A stretch of DNA of 64,000 nt from CAWFGW01 sp963849955 (GTDB lineage: Bacteria > Bacteroidota > Bacteroidia > Cytophagales > JAAEPT01), in NCBI GenBank assembly GCA_963849955.1, contig CAWKJU010000019.1, positions 40,380 to 104,379 on the forward strand, in the 5' to 3' direction. A program made the position numbers and the translations under genes. The stretch's first letter is position 1. Each line of letters opens with the position of its first letter. Positions 16,028 to 25,125 of the stretch are shown piece after piece. The notes under the pieces were generated by a model. It did not search any database. It saw only the letters and a list, made by a program, of their open reading frames with translations, and was not told the origin of the DNA.

Positions 16028-19000
16028 CTATACAAGAATTAGTTGATAAATACGAAAATGATCGGGATAACTGCCTGAAGTCTTCTTATAATGAGACACA
16101 GTTACGCAATGATTTCATTGACCCATTATTAAAATGTATAGGATGGGACGTAGATAATGAGAAGGCTAAAACTCATTTCCTAAGAGATGTTATACAGGAA
16201 GAATACATTGTAGTTGAGGATGAAACGAGTAAAAAGAATCCCGACTATACACTACGCATTAATGGAACCCGAAAACTGTTTGTAGAAGTTAAAAAACCTT
16301 CAGTCAACATCCTAAAATCTTCCAAGGCAGCCTTTCAAACAAGAAGATATGGTTGGAATGCCAATCTTGGCATTTCTATTCTTACAAACTTTGAAAATCT
16401 TGTTATTTATGATTGTCGTTTCAAGCCTGATGCATCCGAAAACGAGCAAGTAGCTCGCATAAAAATATTCAATTTCACAGAGTACGTTGATGCATTTGAT
16501 GAAATCAGTAAGATGGTATCATTTGAGTCTGCTAATTCTGGACAATTGGATGACCTATTCTCAGTTTATGAACGGAAGGGCAACACTTTTGACGACTATT
16601 TTTTAAGTCAGATTGAAAAATGGAGAACCCAGCTTGCTAAGTCAGCACTGAACAAAAATGAAGGTTTGGACAGTGAGGACATTAATTTCCTTATTCAGCG
16701 TCTAATCAACCGAATAATTTTCCTTAGAATATGCGAGGATAGGACAATCGAGAAATTTGAAACGCTGAAAAATATTCAAGACTATTCGGCACTCAAACAA
16801 TTGTTTCAACAGTCTGATAAAAGGTTTAATTCAGGTCTTTTTGACTTTATTGAAGATACACTTTCCTTAAATATCACCATTGATTCAGATGTGCTTATTG
16901 AAATTTTCAATGAGCTCTATTATCCACTGAGTCCCTATGATTTTACAGTGGTAGATCCGACTATTTTAAGTCAAATATATGAACGCTTTTTAGGAAGCAG
17001 AATCATTCTAGAGGAAGGTCAACAATTGTCCATACTTGAAGAGCCAGAAGTGTCTGCATCAAACGGAGTAGTTCCTACTCCAAAATTGATAGTTGAACAA
17101 ATAGTTAAAGACACGTTAATGCCATTGACGAGTGGCAAATCTTTTCAGGAGCTTCAAAAACTTAGAATTGCAGATATATGTTGTGGTTCAGGCACCTTCC
17201 TTATTTCTGCTTTTGACTTATTTTTGGAAAGATCACTTCAACAGCTAATTGAGGAAGAGGTTAATAACAATGATCTAATAAACCAGATAGATGACACCTC
17301 TTTTACGCTTACTTTAAAAGCGAAAAGAAATATCTTAGAACTGAATCTCTTCGGTGTTGACATCAATCCATATGCTGCTGAAGTAACTGAGTTTAGTTTG
17401 CTATTGAAGCTATTAGAGGGCGAAAATGAAGCAACTGTCAATAACTTCATCAACCAGCATTCACAAAAAATTCTTCCAAATTTAAAAGGCAATATCAAGT
17501 GTGGAAATTCCTTGGTGGATTCCGCATTCTTTCAATTTGAACCAGATGCCCTCGAAAATGATCAGTTATTATATAATGTCAAACCCTTTGATTGGAATAC
17601 TGAATTTCCATTTTTAAAGGAGACCAATGGCTTTGACGCGATAATTGGTAACCCTCCCTATGTACGTATTCAAAATCTCGTAAAATATGCACCTGAGGAA
17701 ATCAAGTATTATCAATCAGTGCTTTCTGGATTCAGTGTAGCCAAAAAGGAAACAATCGATAAATATTATGTTTTTATTCAACGAGCAGTTGCCCTACTTA
17801 ATAATAATGGCTTTCTAGGATACATTGTGCCTCACAAATTTTTCCTTATTAAAGGGGGAAAAGCTCTACGAGAATTTATAGTATCGAATTGTCAAATAGC
17901 TAGAATCACACATTTTGGTGTAACTCAAGTATTTCCAGATCGCTCAACTTATACCGCTATCCTAATACTTCAAAAGGAAAAGAAAGATACATTTCCATTC
18001 AAACGAGTAAAAAGGATTACACCAGAGATATTATCAGATCAAACCAACTTTCTTGAGTACAATTCTGAAAGCTACGGTTCAGAGCCTTGGATATTTCTAT
18101 CACCTGAAACGAAAACCGTATTCGATAAAATGCACAATGGACAAACAGCACCTCTTAAAAGTCTAGCTGAAATATGTGTTGGTTTGCAAACGAGTGCTGA
18201 TAAGGTTTATATTTTCGAGCCTGTTCAAGAAACGCCTACTAATTTCATCTTTACTAAGAATGGGAAACAGTATGAGATAGAAAAAGAGATTTGCCTTCCA
18301 GCAATTTATGACCTATCGTTTGGAGTATTTGATACGATTAAGTCAAATGCACAAATAATCTTTCCTTACATAATTCAAGATGGGAAAGCTGAGGTTTACA
18401 GTGAAGAATTCTTTAGTGAAAAATATCCTAATGCCTGGGAGTACTTAAATGAATTTAAAGAAAGCTTAGAGAAAAGAAGTTTACAAGGAAATACTCCTAA
18501 ATGGTATCAATTCGGCAGATCACAAAGCTTGACAAGATTCCAAAATACTCCAAAGCTTATATGGTCAGTTTTATCTACATCAGCACCCTACGTTTTTGAT
18601 AGTGATAATTTGCAATTTACCGGAGGTGGTAATGGTCCATACTATGCGTTAATCAATACATCAGACTATTCAATTTATTATCTCTTAGGGATTTTATCAC
18701 ACCCCTTATTTGAGAATATGGTTAAATCAGGAGCCAGTGAATTCAGGGGTGCATATTATTCACATGGTAAGCAATTCATTGAAAACTTACCCGTCAGGTT
18801 GATTAATTCTGATGCTGATAAAAAGCTACATAATCAAGTTGTAAAAACTGTGAAAGCACTCATTGAAACTAAGGATGCTTATAAAAATGGAAGCTATGGT
18901 ACAAGAAGAACCATACTTGAGAGAAAAATGGAAACACTCCAACAAATGTTGGTACAGACTGTAAACAGTCTGTATGATATAAGTGATGATGAATTTAACC

Positions 19001-19050
19001 AAGTAGTTAATGATGAAATGTTTACTACTGAATTAACAATTGAAGATTAA
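16024..19050 (+). CDS. Eco57I-like type IIG restriction-modification enzyme
   Basis: A single polypeptide of 1008 residues with nuclease, methylase and specificity parts. Residues 1-200 carry a PD-(D/E)xK nuclease: PD74, then E88-V-K90 in KLFVEVKKP. The gamma-class N6-adenine methylase follows, with motif I CCGSGTF near residue 386 and catalytic motif IV NPPYVRIQ near 543. The C-terminal ~350 residues, with AEICVGLQTSADKVY and a segment ending GAYYSHGKQFIENLPV, form the TaqI-like target-recognition region. It should methylate adenine on one strand and cut nearby when the site is unmodified. The start overlaps the XRE gene by 4 bases; the stop shares one base with the next methylase gene (TAATG). 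Confidence 0.88.
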   Translation: MTIQELVDKYENDRDNCLKSSYNETQLRNDFIDPLLKCIGWDVDNEKAKTHFLRDVIQEEYIVVEDETSKKNPDYTLRINGTRKLFVEVKKPSVNILKSSKAAFQTRRYGWNANLGISILTNFENLVIYDCRFKPDASENEQVARIKIFNFTEYVDAFDEISKMVSFESANSGQLDDLFSVYERKGNTFDDYFLSQIEKWRTQLAKSALNKNEGLDSEDINFLIQRLINRIIFLRICEDRTIEKFETLKNIQDYSALKQLFQQSDKRFNSGLFDFIEDTLSLNITIDSDVLIEIFNELYYPLSPYDFTVVDPTILSQIYERFLGSRIILEEGQQLSILEEPEVSASNGVVPTPKLIVEQIVKDTLMPLTSGKSFQELQKLRIADICCGSGTFLISAFDLFLERSLQQLIEEEVNNNDLINQIDDTSFTLTLKAKRNILELNLFGVDINPYAAEVTEFSLLLKLLEGENEATVNNFINQHSQKILPNLKGNIKCGNSLVDSAFFQFEPDALENDQLLYNVKPFDWNTEFPFLKETNGFDAIIGNPPYVRIQNLVKYAPEEIKYYQSVLSGFSVAKKETIDKYYVFIQRAVALLNNNGFLGYIVPHKFFLIKGGKALREFIVSNCQIARITHFGVTQVFPDRSTYTAILILQKEKKDTFPFKRVKRITPEILSDQTNFLEYNSESYGSEPWIFLSPETKTVFDKMHNGQTAPLKSLAEICVGLQTSADKVYIFEPVQETPTNFIFTKNGKQYEIEKEICLPAIYDLSFGVFDTIKSNAQIIFPYIIQDGKAEVYSEEFFSEKYPNAWEYLNEFKESLEKRSLQGNTPKWYQFGRSQSLTRFQNTPKLIWSVLSTSAPYVFDSDNLQFTGGGNGPYYALINTSDYSIYYLLGILSHPLFENMVKSGASEFRGAYYSHGKQFIENLPVRLINSDADKKLHNQVVKTVKALIETKDAYKNGSYGTRRTILERKMETLQQMLVQTVNSLYDISDDEFNQVVNDEMFTTELTIED

Positions 19051-20696
19051 TGGGACAAGTATTAGAAAATTTAAGTGATCAAAAATTAAGAGGTGGCTAC
19101 TATACACCTCAACCCATTACCGAATTCTTATGTAATTGGTGTATTCAACAAAGTACTAAAAAAGTACTTGAACCTAGTTGTGGTGACGGTAATTTTATTG
19201 AAGCAGCTATTCTCAGATTTAAAGAATTAGGAGTTGTTGGAGAGGACTTAAAAGGTAGAATAAAAGGGATTGAACTTATTGAAGAAGAATCCATCAAAGC
19301 AAAGTCAAGGGCAGCAAATTTGGGTCTGAATTCAAATACAATCGAAAACAATGATTTCTTTCATTATTTAAGCAGTAATGGTAAAGTAAAATATGATGCT
19401 GTATTAGGTAATCCTCCTTTCATTAGATACCAGAACTTTCCTGAAGAACACAGGAAACTGGCGATTGAGATGATGCAGAATTTGGGACTCAATCCAAATA
19501 AGTTAACTAATATATGGGTTCCTTTTTTGGTTATATCGGCTTCTCTACTGAACGAAAACGGAAGAATGGCTATGGTAATACCAGCGGAACTTTTTCAGGT
19601 CAAGTATGCGGCTGAAACAAGGGTATTTCTCTCAAAATTCTTTGAAAGAATCACGATAGTAACTTTTAAAAAATTGGTTTTTGCCAACATTCAACAAGAA
19701 GTAGTTCTGTTGTTATGTGAAAAAAAAGTAGACCATGGCAAAGGAATTAGAGTAATCGAATGCGAGAACCTTGAAGATTTAAAGTCTATCAACTTTAAAT
19801 CTATAAATGGCTCCAATGTAAAGGCAATAGATCATAGCACTGAAAAATGGACAAAGTATTTTTTAGAGGAAAACGAAATTGCTCTTTTGAAGAAATTAAG
19901 AAAGGATAAGAGGGTAATTTCATGCAGCGATATAATGGAGGTTGATGTTGGATTGGTGACTGGTAGAAACGAGTTCTTTATGCTCAAAGAAGACCAGGTT
20001 AAACAATGGAAGCTAAAACCATATACTATCCCTGTTGCCAGTAAATCCAATCAATTGAAAGGCATTACTTTTTCTGAATCTGATTTTTCTGAAAACTCCA
20101 AAGCTCAAAATTCAATTCATTTATTCATACCCCCCAATGAGGATTTTGAAAAATTGCCCAAAGTTTGTCAGAAGTATATAGAATATGGTGAGCAGCAAGG
20201 TTTTAACACCGGATATAAAACAAGAATTAGAAAGCGTTGGTACATCACCCCTTCATTATGGGTGCCAGATGCTTTTGCATTAAGACAGGTTGGTGACTAT
20301 CCGAAACTCGTTTTAAACGAAACAGGTGCTTCATCCACAGATACAATTCATAGAGTTCGCTTTAAGGACGGAGTTGACAGAAACTTGGTAGCAATTTCAT
20401 TCTTCAATTCACTCTCCTTTGCTTTCTCAGAAATCACAGGTAGAAGTTATGGAGGTGGAGTAATGACCTTTGAGCCTACTGAAATTGAAGAGATACAAAT
20501 GCCTCGATTATCTGACTTACCAATAGATTTCGATCATATAGACGCACTCATTCGCAAACGAAAAGTTGAAGAAGTACTCGATATTGTAGATGAAGCTTTA
20601 TTAGTCAATCATCATGGTTTTAAAAAAGAAGAAGTAGCAGTTATGAGGGGTATTTGGAAAAAACTTTCTCAGCGAAGGATTAATAGGAAGAAGTAA
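19050..20696 (+). CDS. Second Eco57I-family N6-adenine DNA methyltransferase
   Basis: A protein of 548 residues without a nuclease domain. GGYYTPQPITEFLCNW at the N-terminus, SAM motif I LEPSCGDGNFIEAA, and motif IV NPPFIRYQ near residue 120 mark a gamma-class adenine methylase. The C-terminal half (VGLVTGRNEFFML, ITGRSYGGGVMTFEP) resembles the recognition domain of the upstream enzyme. In type IIG systems a separate methylase often modifies the strand that the fused enzyme leaves unmethylated, which is the likely role here. Its start codon overlaps the stop of the upstream gene by one base, and the nuclease gene follows after 7 bases. Confidence 0.85.
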   Translation: MGQVLENLSDQKLRGGYYTPQPITEFLCNWCIQQSTKKVLEPSCGDGNFIEAAILRFKELGVVGEDLKGRIKGIELIEEESIKAKSRAANLGLNSNTIENNDFFHYLSSNGKVKYDAVLGNPPFIRYQNFPEEHRKLAIEMMQNLGLNPNKLTNIWVPFLVISASLLNENGRMAMVIPAELFQVKYAAETRVFLSKFFERITIVTFKKLVFANIQQEVVLLLCEKKVDHGKGIRVIECENLEDLKSINFKSINGSNVKAIDHSTEKWTKYFLEENEIALLKKLRKDKRVISCSDIMEVDVGLVTGRNEFFMLKEDQVKQWKLKPYTIPVASKSNQLKGITFSESDFSENSKAQNSIHLFIPPNEDFEKLPKVCQKYIEYGEQQGFNTGYKTRIRKRWYITPSLWVPDAFALRQVGDYPKLVLNETGASSTDTIHRVRFKDGVDRNLVAISFFNSLSFAFSEITGRSYGGGVMTFEPTEIEEIQMPRLSDLPIDFDHIDALIRKRKVEEVLDIVDEALLVNHHGFKKEEVAVMRGIWKKLSQRRINRKK

Positions 20697-20703
20697 TGGC
20701 AAT

Positions 20704-21687
20704 ATGAATATGGAAAGACTAGTACAAGGAGGTAAGACATATAGCTACTATGAGTATGGCAAAGAGCAGGAATTTGAACAAGTGATAGTTCAGGAGGCAA
20801 GTCATATTTTCGGTAGTAAGAGTATTTACATTGACATTAAAAAGAGAATTGGAGACAGTATTATCACCATCCCAGACGGCTACCTGATAGACTTTTCATT
20901 TGAGGCAGAACCACGGCTTTATATCATAGAAAATGAGCTTTCAAGTCACGATCCATATAAGCATATAGGTTCACAGCTACTCAAATTTGCTATTTCTTAT
21001 AAGGCCAGTGGCAGAAAGATAAAGGCATTTCTATTGGATCACTTAATAACTGATACGGATAGTCTGTCTCAGATTGAAACTGGATTGGTGAAAGCTGGAT
21101 ATAGAAATATTGATGACTTTCTGGAAAGCATCATTTTTGAAAAGCCTGTTGCTGCAATTGTAGTAATCGATCAAATCACACCAGAACTTGAGAATGTCTT
21201 AAGTCAATTGACAATGGATACAGATATTATCGAGTTCCAAACCTTCAAAAATCAAGAAGAGGTCATTCATAAATTTACTCCCTTTAATGCAGAAATAAGG
21301 GAGTTGTCAGAGTCACCCAAAACCAACCTCAAACCTGAGGAATTAAATACCGTGGTTGTAGCAGCTCGTGAAGAAGGATTTGAACAGGAATTTCTAAACA
21401 ATAATTGTTGGTACGCTATCCGTATTAATGCTTCCATGCTGGATAAGATCAAATATATAGCAGCTTATCAAGTCGCACCAATTTCTGCCATAACGCACTA
21501 TGCGGAAGTAGCCTCTATAGAGAAATGGCAAGACACCAATAAATACATCCTGCATTTCAAGAATAAGGCTCAGCAAATCCAACCAATTTCTTTGGATAAA
21601 GATAAAAAGGGACTTGCTCCGCAAGCTCCTAGATACACAGCAATTGAGAAAATATTGAAAGCAAAAAAACTATCCCAAGTATTTTAA
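20704..21687 (+). CDS. PD-(D/E)xK-like nuclease with C-terminal PUA-like domain
   Basis: A protein of 327 residues, unassigned by name. Residues 18-100 look like a PD-(D/E)xK fold: E22/E24 in a first helix, IPDGYLIDF with D58 and D63, then LYIIENEL with E76 and E78, and a following helix with Q91. The usual lysine is replaced by N77-E78, a variation known in the superfamily. The last ~95 residues (CWYAIRINASMLDKIKYIAAYQ ... ITHYAEVASIEKW) resemble an EVE/ASCH/PUA-like base-recognition domain. It lies 7 bases after the methylase and 9 bases before Argonaute. It could be the restriction partner of the second methylase or the effector nuclease of Argonaute. Confidence 0.7.
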   Translation: MNMERLVQGGKTYSYYEYGKEQEFEQVIVQEASHIFGSKSIYIDIKKRIGDSIITIPDGYLIDFSFEAEPRLYIIENELSSHDPYKHIGSQLLKFAISYKASGRKIKAFLLDHLITDTDSLSQIETGLVKAGYRNIDDFLESIIFEKPVAAIVVIDQITPELENVLSQLTMDTDIIEFQTFKNQEEVIHKFTPFNAEIRELSESPKTNLKPEELNTVVVAAREEGFEQEFLNNNCWYAIRINASMLDKIKYIAAYQVAPISAITHYAEVASIEKWQDTNKYILHFKNKAQQIQPISLDKDKKGLAPQAPRYTAIEKILKAKKLSQVF

Positions 21688-21696
21688 TCTTATGTA

Positions 21697-23796
21697 ATGT
21701 CCAACCATACCTTCAACATACTCACATTCAATCATCCTCAGGAAGAACAAACCTTTTACTTCACTGACCAGGAACAAGAAAACCTCACACGGATTTACAA
21801 ATCCTTAGTGCCTGATGAGGTCATTGAAAAGTATGGAGAGCAAGACCATTATTACACCTCATTTACAGTTGAGCAGGAAGATTTCTTAGTGGTATCAAAA
21901 CCCACAAGTCCACAGTTTGAAGCCAAGACAAATGAGCAAGGTGAAGAACGTTCATATACCATCCGTAATTCTACCTTTTCCACTTCAGTACTAAAGAGAT
22001 ATTACAATTCGCTCATTCATAGCCAATTCAAAGGGAAAGGATTTTTAGTGAAGCCCAATTTTGTAAGTGATACAGAAGTTTGGCTTCCAAGTGCCAAACA
22101 AGACACCACAGGCAAGTACAAGATATTCGACCGCTTCTCCCTCAAAGTACAGTTTAAGACAGTTTCCGACAGTCTTGAATTGTTGGTGACATTTGAAGGT
22201 AAATCCAAAATCTTCAAAGTTCCTGTCTCCACTCTTTTAGAGGATGTATCACCGACAGATATTAATTGGGTAGTCTATGAAAAAGGACTGTACCGATTTG
22301 ATGAATTACCTGATAGTGGCAAAAGAGAATATGACAAGGTGTATCCCGTATGGAATTTCGAAATCAGAGATGCACTAATGCAAGGAACGGAAGCCCCGGA
22401 CAAAACCAATAAGTACAAAAAGTTCAAAGATGGAATTGACAACTTCTATACTCAATACCTGAATACAGATGAGTTCAAAACTATTATTCCTATTTCCTCA
22501 AATGGATTCATTCCAGTAAATAAAATCAATATCGGGTCAGTCAACAATTCCAGTAACCGCCTTTTATTCGGTAAAGAAAATTCTGGCATTGTGCCAATGG
22601 ATGGAATGAAAGAGCATGGCCCTTTTGGATTAAGTCCTACTACTAAAATTCACTACTTTTTTATCTTTCATAAAGATGATCAGCCCATCGCTGAGAAGAT
22701 GGACAGCTATTTCAGGGGATCGGAATTTGGGTTTAAAGGATTGGTCAAGTTCATTCATACACCTTACCACACTGAAAAAGGGTTCAGTGTTAGGTTTGAA
22801 GACAGAGACAATCCATGGCCTGAAATCTATGAAGCCATTACCAACAAACACTTTGAATCAGATATTCAGTACATCGCTATTTATATCAGTCCGTTCTCCA
22901 AGAATGCACCAGATAAATCAAGAAGGAAGATATACTACAAGCTGAAAGAATTACTACTGAAAGAGGGTGTCTCTTCACAGGTGATTGATGGCGAAAAAGT
23001 ATTGACCAACGAAAAGTATTATTACAGCCTACCGAATATTGCTATTGCCATTTTAGCCAAACTGAACGGCATCCCTTGGAAGCTGGATACAAAGCTTAAA
23101 AATGAATTGATAGTAGGCATTGGAGCATTTAGAAACTCAGAAGTTGACATACAATATATAGGTAGTGCTTTTAGCTTCGCTAACAATGGGAAATTCAACC
23201 GTTTTGAGTGCTTTCAGAAAGACCAAACAAAGGAGTTAGCAGGTTCAATTATCAGAGCGGTAAAGGAGTATGCAAATGTAAATACAGGCATCAAACGCCT
23301 TGTGATACACTTCTACAAGAGTATGAGCCAAGATGAATTACAACCAATAGAAGACGGCCTCAAAGACCTTGGATTAGACATTCCAGTATTTATAGTTTCC
23401 ATCAACAAGACAGAATCCTCAGACATTGTTGCATTTGATAACAGTTGGAAAGACCTTATGCCAATGAGTGGCACTTTCATAAAGGTTGGATACAATAAGT
23501 TCCTGCTATTCAACAACACAAGATACAGTCCAAAATTTTACAGCTTCCATGACGGCTTTCCGTTTCCGATAAAGCTGAAAATCTTTTGTACAGAAAAAGA
23601 ATTGGTTGAAGAATACAAGACGGTAAAGGAATTGATTGACCAGGTATATCAGTTCAGCCGTATGTACTGGAAATCAGTAAGACAACAGAACTTACCAGTT
23701 ACCATCAAATACCCTGAAATGGTCGCAGAAATGCTCCCTCATTTTGATGGCAATGAAATACCTGAATTTGGTAAAGACAACCTTTGGTTTTTGTAA
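21697..23796 (+). CDS. Prokaryotic Argonaute with apparently inactive PIWI domain
   Basis: A long-type Argonaute of 699 residues. N/L1 spans about 1-150 and a small PAZ-like region about 150-260. L2 has RLLFGKENSGIVPMDGMK and GPFG (288-311). The MID region has a Y-K...Q...K guide-phosphate pocket (Y413/Y414, K415, Q428, and K455 in AKLNGIPW). PIWI runs from about 465 to the C-terminal LWFL. In PIWI the first catalytic Asp (normally GID) reads G474-I-G476. The strand that normally ends in DG reads VIHFYK (536-541). The last segment (LPVTIKYPEMVAEM) has no Asp/His at the usual place. It should bind a short guide and target without cutting. It is the last gene of the operon. Confidence 0.85.
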   Translation: MSNHTFNILTFNHPQEEQTFYFTDQEQENLTRIYKSLVPDEVIEKYGEQDHYYTSFTVEQEDFLVVSKPTSPQFEAKTNEQGEERSYTIRNSTFSTSVLKRYYNSLIHSQFKGKGFLVKPNFVSDTEVWLPSAKQDTTGKYKIFDRFSLKVQFKTVSDSLELLVTFEGKSKIFKVPVSTLLEDVSPTDINWVVYEKGLYRFDELPDSGKREYDKVYPVWNFEIRDALMQGTEAPDKTNKYKKFKDGIDNFYTQYLNTDEFKTIIPISSNGFIPVNKINIGSVNNSSNRLLFGKENSGIVPMDGMKEHGPFGLSPTTKIHYFFIFHKDDQPIAEKMDSYFRGSEFGFKGLVKFIHTPYHTEKGFSVRFEDRDNPWPEIYEAITNKHFESDIQYIAIYISPFSKNAPDKSRRKIYYKLKELLLKEGVSSQVIDGEKVLTNEKYYYSLPNIAIAILAKLNGIPWKLDTKLKNELIVGIGAFRNSEVDIQYIGSAFSFANNGKFNRFECFQKDQTKELAGSIIRAVKEYANVNTGIKRLVIHFYKSMSQDELQPIEDGLKDLGLDIPVFIVSINKTESSDIVAFDNSWKDLMPMSGTFIKVGYNKFLLFNNTRYSPKFYSFHDGFPFPIKLKIFCTEKELVEEYKTVKELIDQVYQFSRMYWKSVRQQNLPVTIKYPEMVAEMLPHFDGNEIPEFGKDNLWFL

Positions 23797-23839
23797 GAAT
23801 AAACTTTTTATCACAGCCTATTGGCCTTTAAAGTTATGA

Positions 23840-25021
23840 TTACAAAAAAAAAAGAATCAAAGCAGCAATTCCCCCAACTAGAAAATTTCTGTCATCATAA
23901 AACCTCTCTATCAATCCACTTAATGGATATGCAAAAGCCCACCACAAGTGGGACCAGGCAAAATGGGCTCCATAAACTCTTCCTTGCTCATTTTTTGGAA
24001 TATTCAGAGCTATTAGCGTTTGCATGCTCACGTTTACTAAACTTTGAGAAGCACCGGCAATGAACCATGCAATCATCAGAAAAGGCAAAGTCAAAAAATT
24101 ACCGGGAATAATAATCAATGAAACAACCACCGCACCTATAACTGTTAGTCTCACTCTGCTAATGGATTCTTTTAAATTCCCAAGTACAAATGCCGCTAAG
24201 CTGGCTCCAATACCAAGAGAGGCCATTACCCAGCCATATTCTACCTCCCCTTGATTTAGATTCCCTTTCACATAACCGACTGTTCCTACCAAAATCATAG
24301 CACCAGCGACAGAAGTTACCAATTGCATAAGTAAAGGAAACCGCAAATCAATATTTTTAAACAGATGACGTGATCCTGTTTGTATATCGTTCCAAGTAAT
24401 TTTCTTAATTCTACCATTCAACTCACTACCTGTAACTTGAAGTTTTCCCGGTAAAGTGAATATGACAATGGCTGCAACAAAAAACGTTATTGAGTCCAGA
24501 TAGAATAATTGTTCTAATCCAATAAAGGCCGCCATTGCTCCTGCGATTCCTGGACCTAAAACACCTAATAATTGATAAGTAGAAGCTGAAAGTGCAATAG
24601 CCTTTCCATACATTTTTTCATCGTCAAACACCATCGGAATGGTAGCATTGTAAGTAGGTGTAAAAAAAGCATTGAAAACATTCAACGAAAAAACTAAGGC
24701 ATATAATTGCCATATTTCTTCTACAAATGGGAACATACCTACAATAACCAATCGAAAAACATGTGTGATCACTAAAATGTACTTGCGGTTGATGCGATCT
24801 GCAATTACCCCTGCAAGAGGAGATAGTAATACAAAAGCTGTCACTCTAAGAGTAAGTGCTACAGATAAAATTTCAGCAGAATTGCCTGGTGAAAATTTGA
24901 AGGCTAGTAATGCCAAACCTAGCCATGTAAGGGCGTCACCAAACAGGCTAATTGTTTGAGCAATATATAATCTGGCGAAAAGCAGATTTTTTAAGCTTTT
25001 AAAAACAGATATAGTTTTCAT
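23840..25021 (-). CDS. MFS efflux transporter (MFS_3, NreB-like)
   Basis: A membrane protein of 393 residues with about 11 visible transmembrane segments. It has the MFS_3 features RLYIAQTISLFGDALTW at the N-terminus and GVIADRINRKY after TM2. Its place as last gene of a heavy-metal efflux operon fits the NreB-type nickel/cobalt exporters, but the substrate is inferred from neighbours. It ends abruptly in GGIAALILFFL at a run of ten A (23844-23853 on the plus strand). A one-base shift there would add about nine residues (VITLKANRL) before the next stop, so the end may be altered by slippage or a sequencing error. It converges on the Argonaute gene, 43 bases away. Confidence 0.75.
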   Translation of the reverse strand: MKTISVFKSLKNLLFARLYIAQTISLFGDALTWLGLALLAFKFSPGNSAEILSVALTLRVTAFVLLSPLAGVIADRINRKYILVITHVFRLVIVGMFPFVEEIWQLYALVFSLNVFNAFFTPTYNATIPMVFDDEKMYGKAIALSASTYQLLGVLGPGIAGAMAAFIGLEQLFYLDSITFFVAAIVIFTLPGKLQVTGSELNGRIKKITWNDIQTGSRHLFKNIDLRFPLLMQLVTSVAGAMILVGTVGYVKGNLNQGEVEYGWVMASLGIGASLAAFVLGNLKESISRVRLTVIGAVVVSLIIIPGNFLTLPFLMIAWFIAGASQSLVNVSMQTLIALNIPKNEQGRVYGAHFAWSHLWWAFAYPLSGLIERFYDDRNFLVGGIAALILFFL

Positions 25022-25054
25022 ATTTCACCAGAGTTCATTTAATATAGTGCCTGT

Positions 25055-25100
25055 GAACGGAGAAATACCATTGTCTCTAGTACAATTTTTCTCTCCGTTC
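25055..25100. promoter_or_regulatory. Nested inverted repeat between metal-efflux genes
   Basis: GAACGGAGA (25055-25063) pairs with TCTCCGTTC (25092-25100). Inside, ATTGT (25070-25074) pairs with ACAAT (25082-25086). It sits in the gap between the HupE-like/anchor genes and the MFS gene. In the transcribed (leftward) direction there is no T tract, so processing, partial attenuation or protein binding is likelier than termination. Confidence 0.45.
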
Positions 25101-25125
25101 CAGGTCTTATTTAATTTTTACTTTT

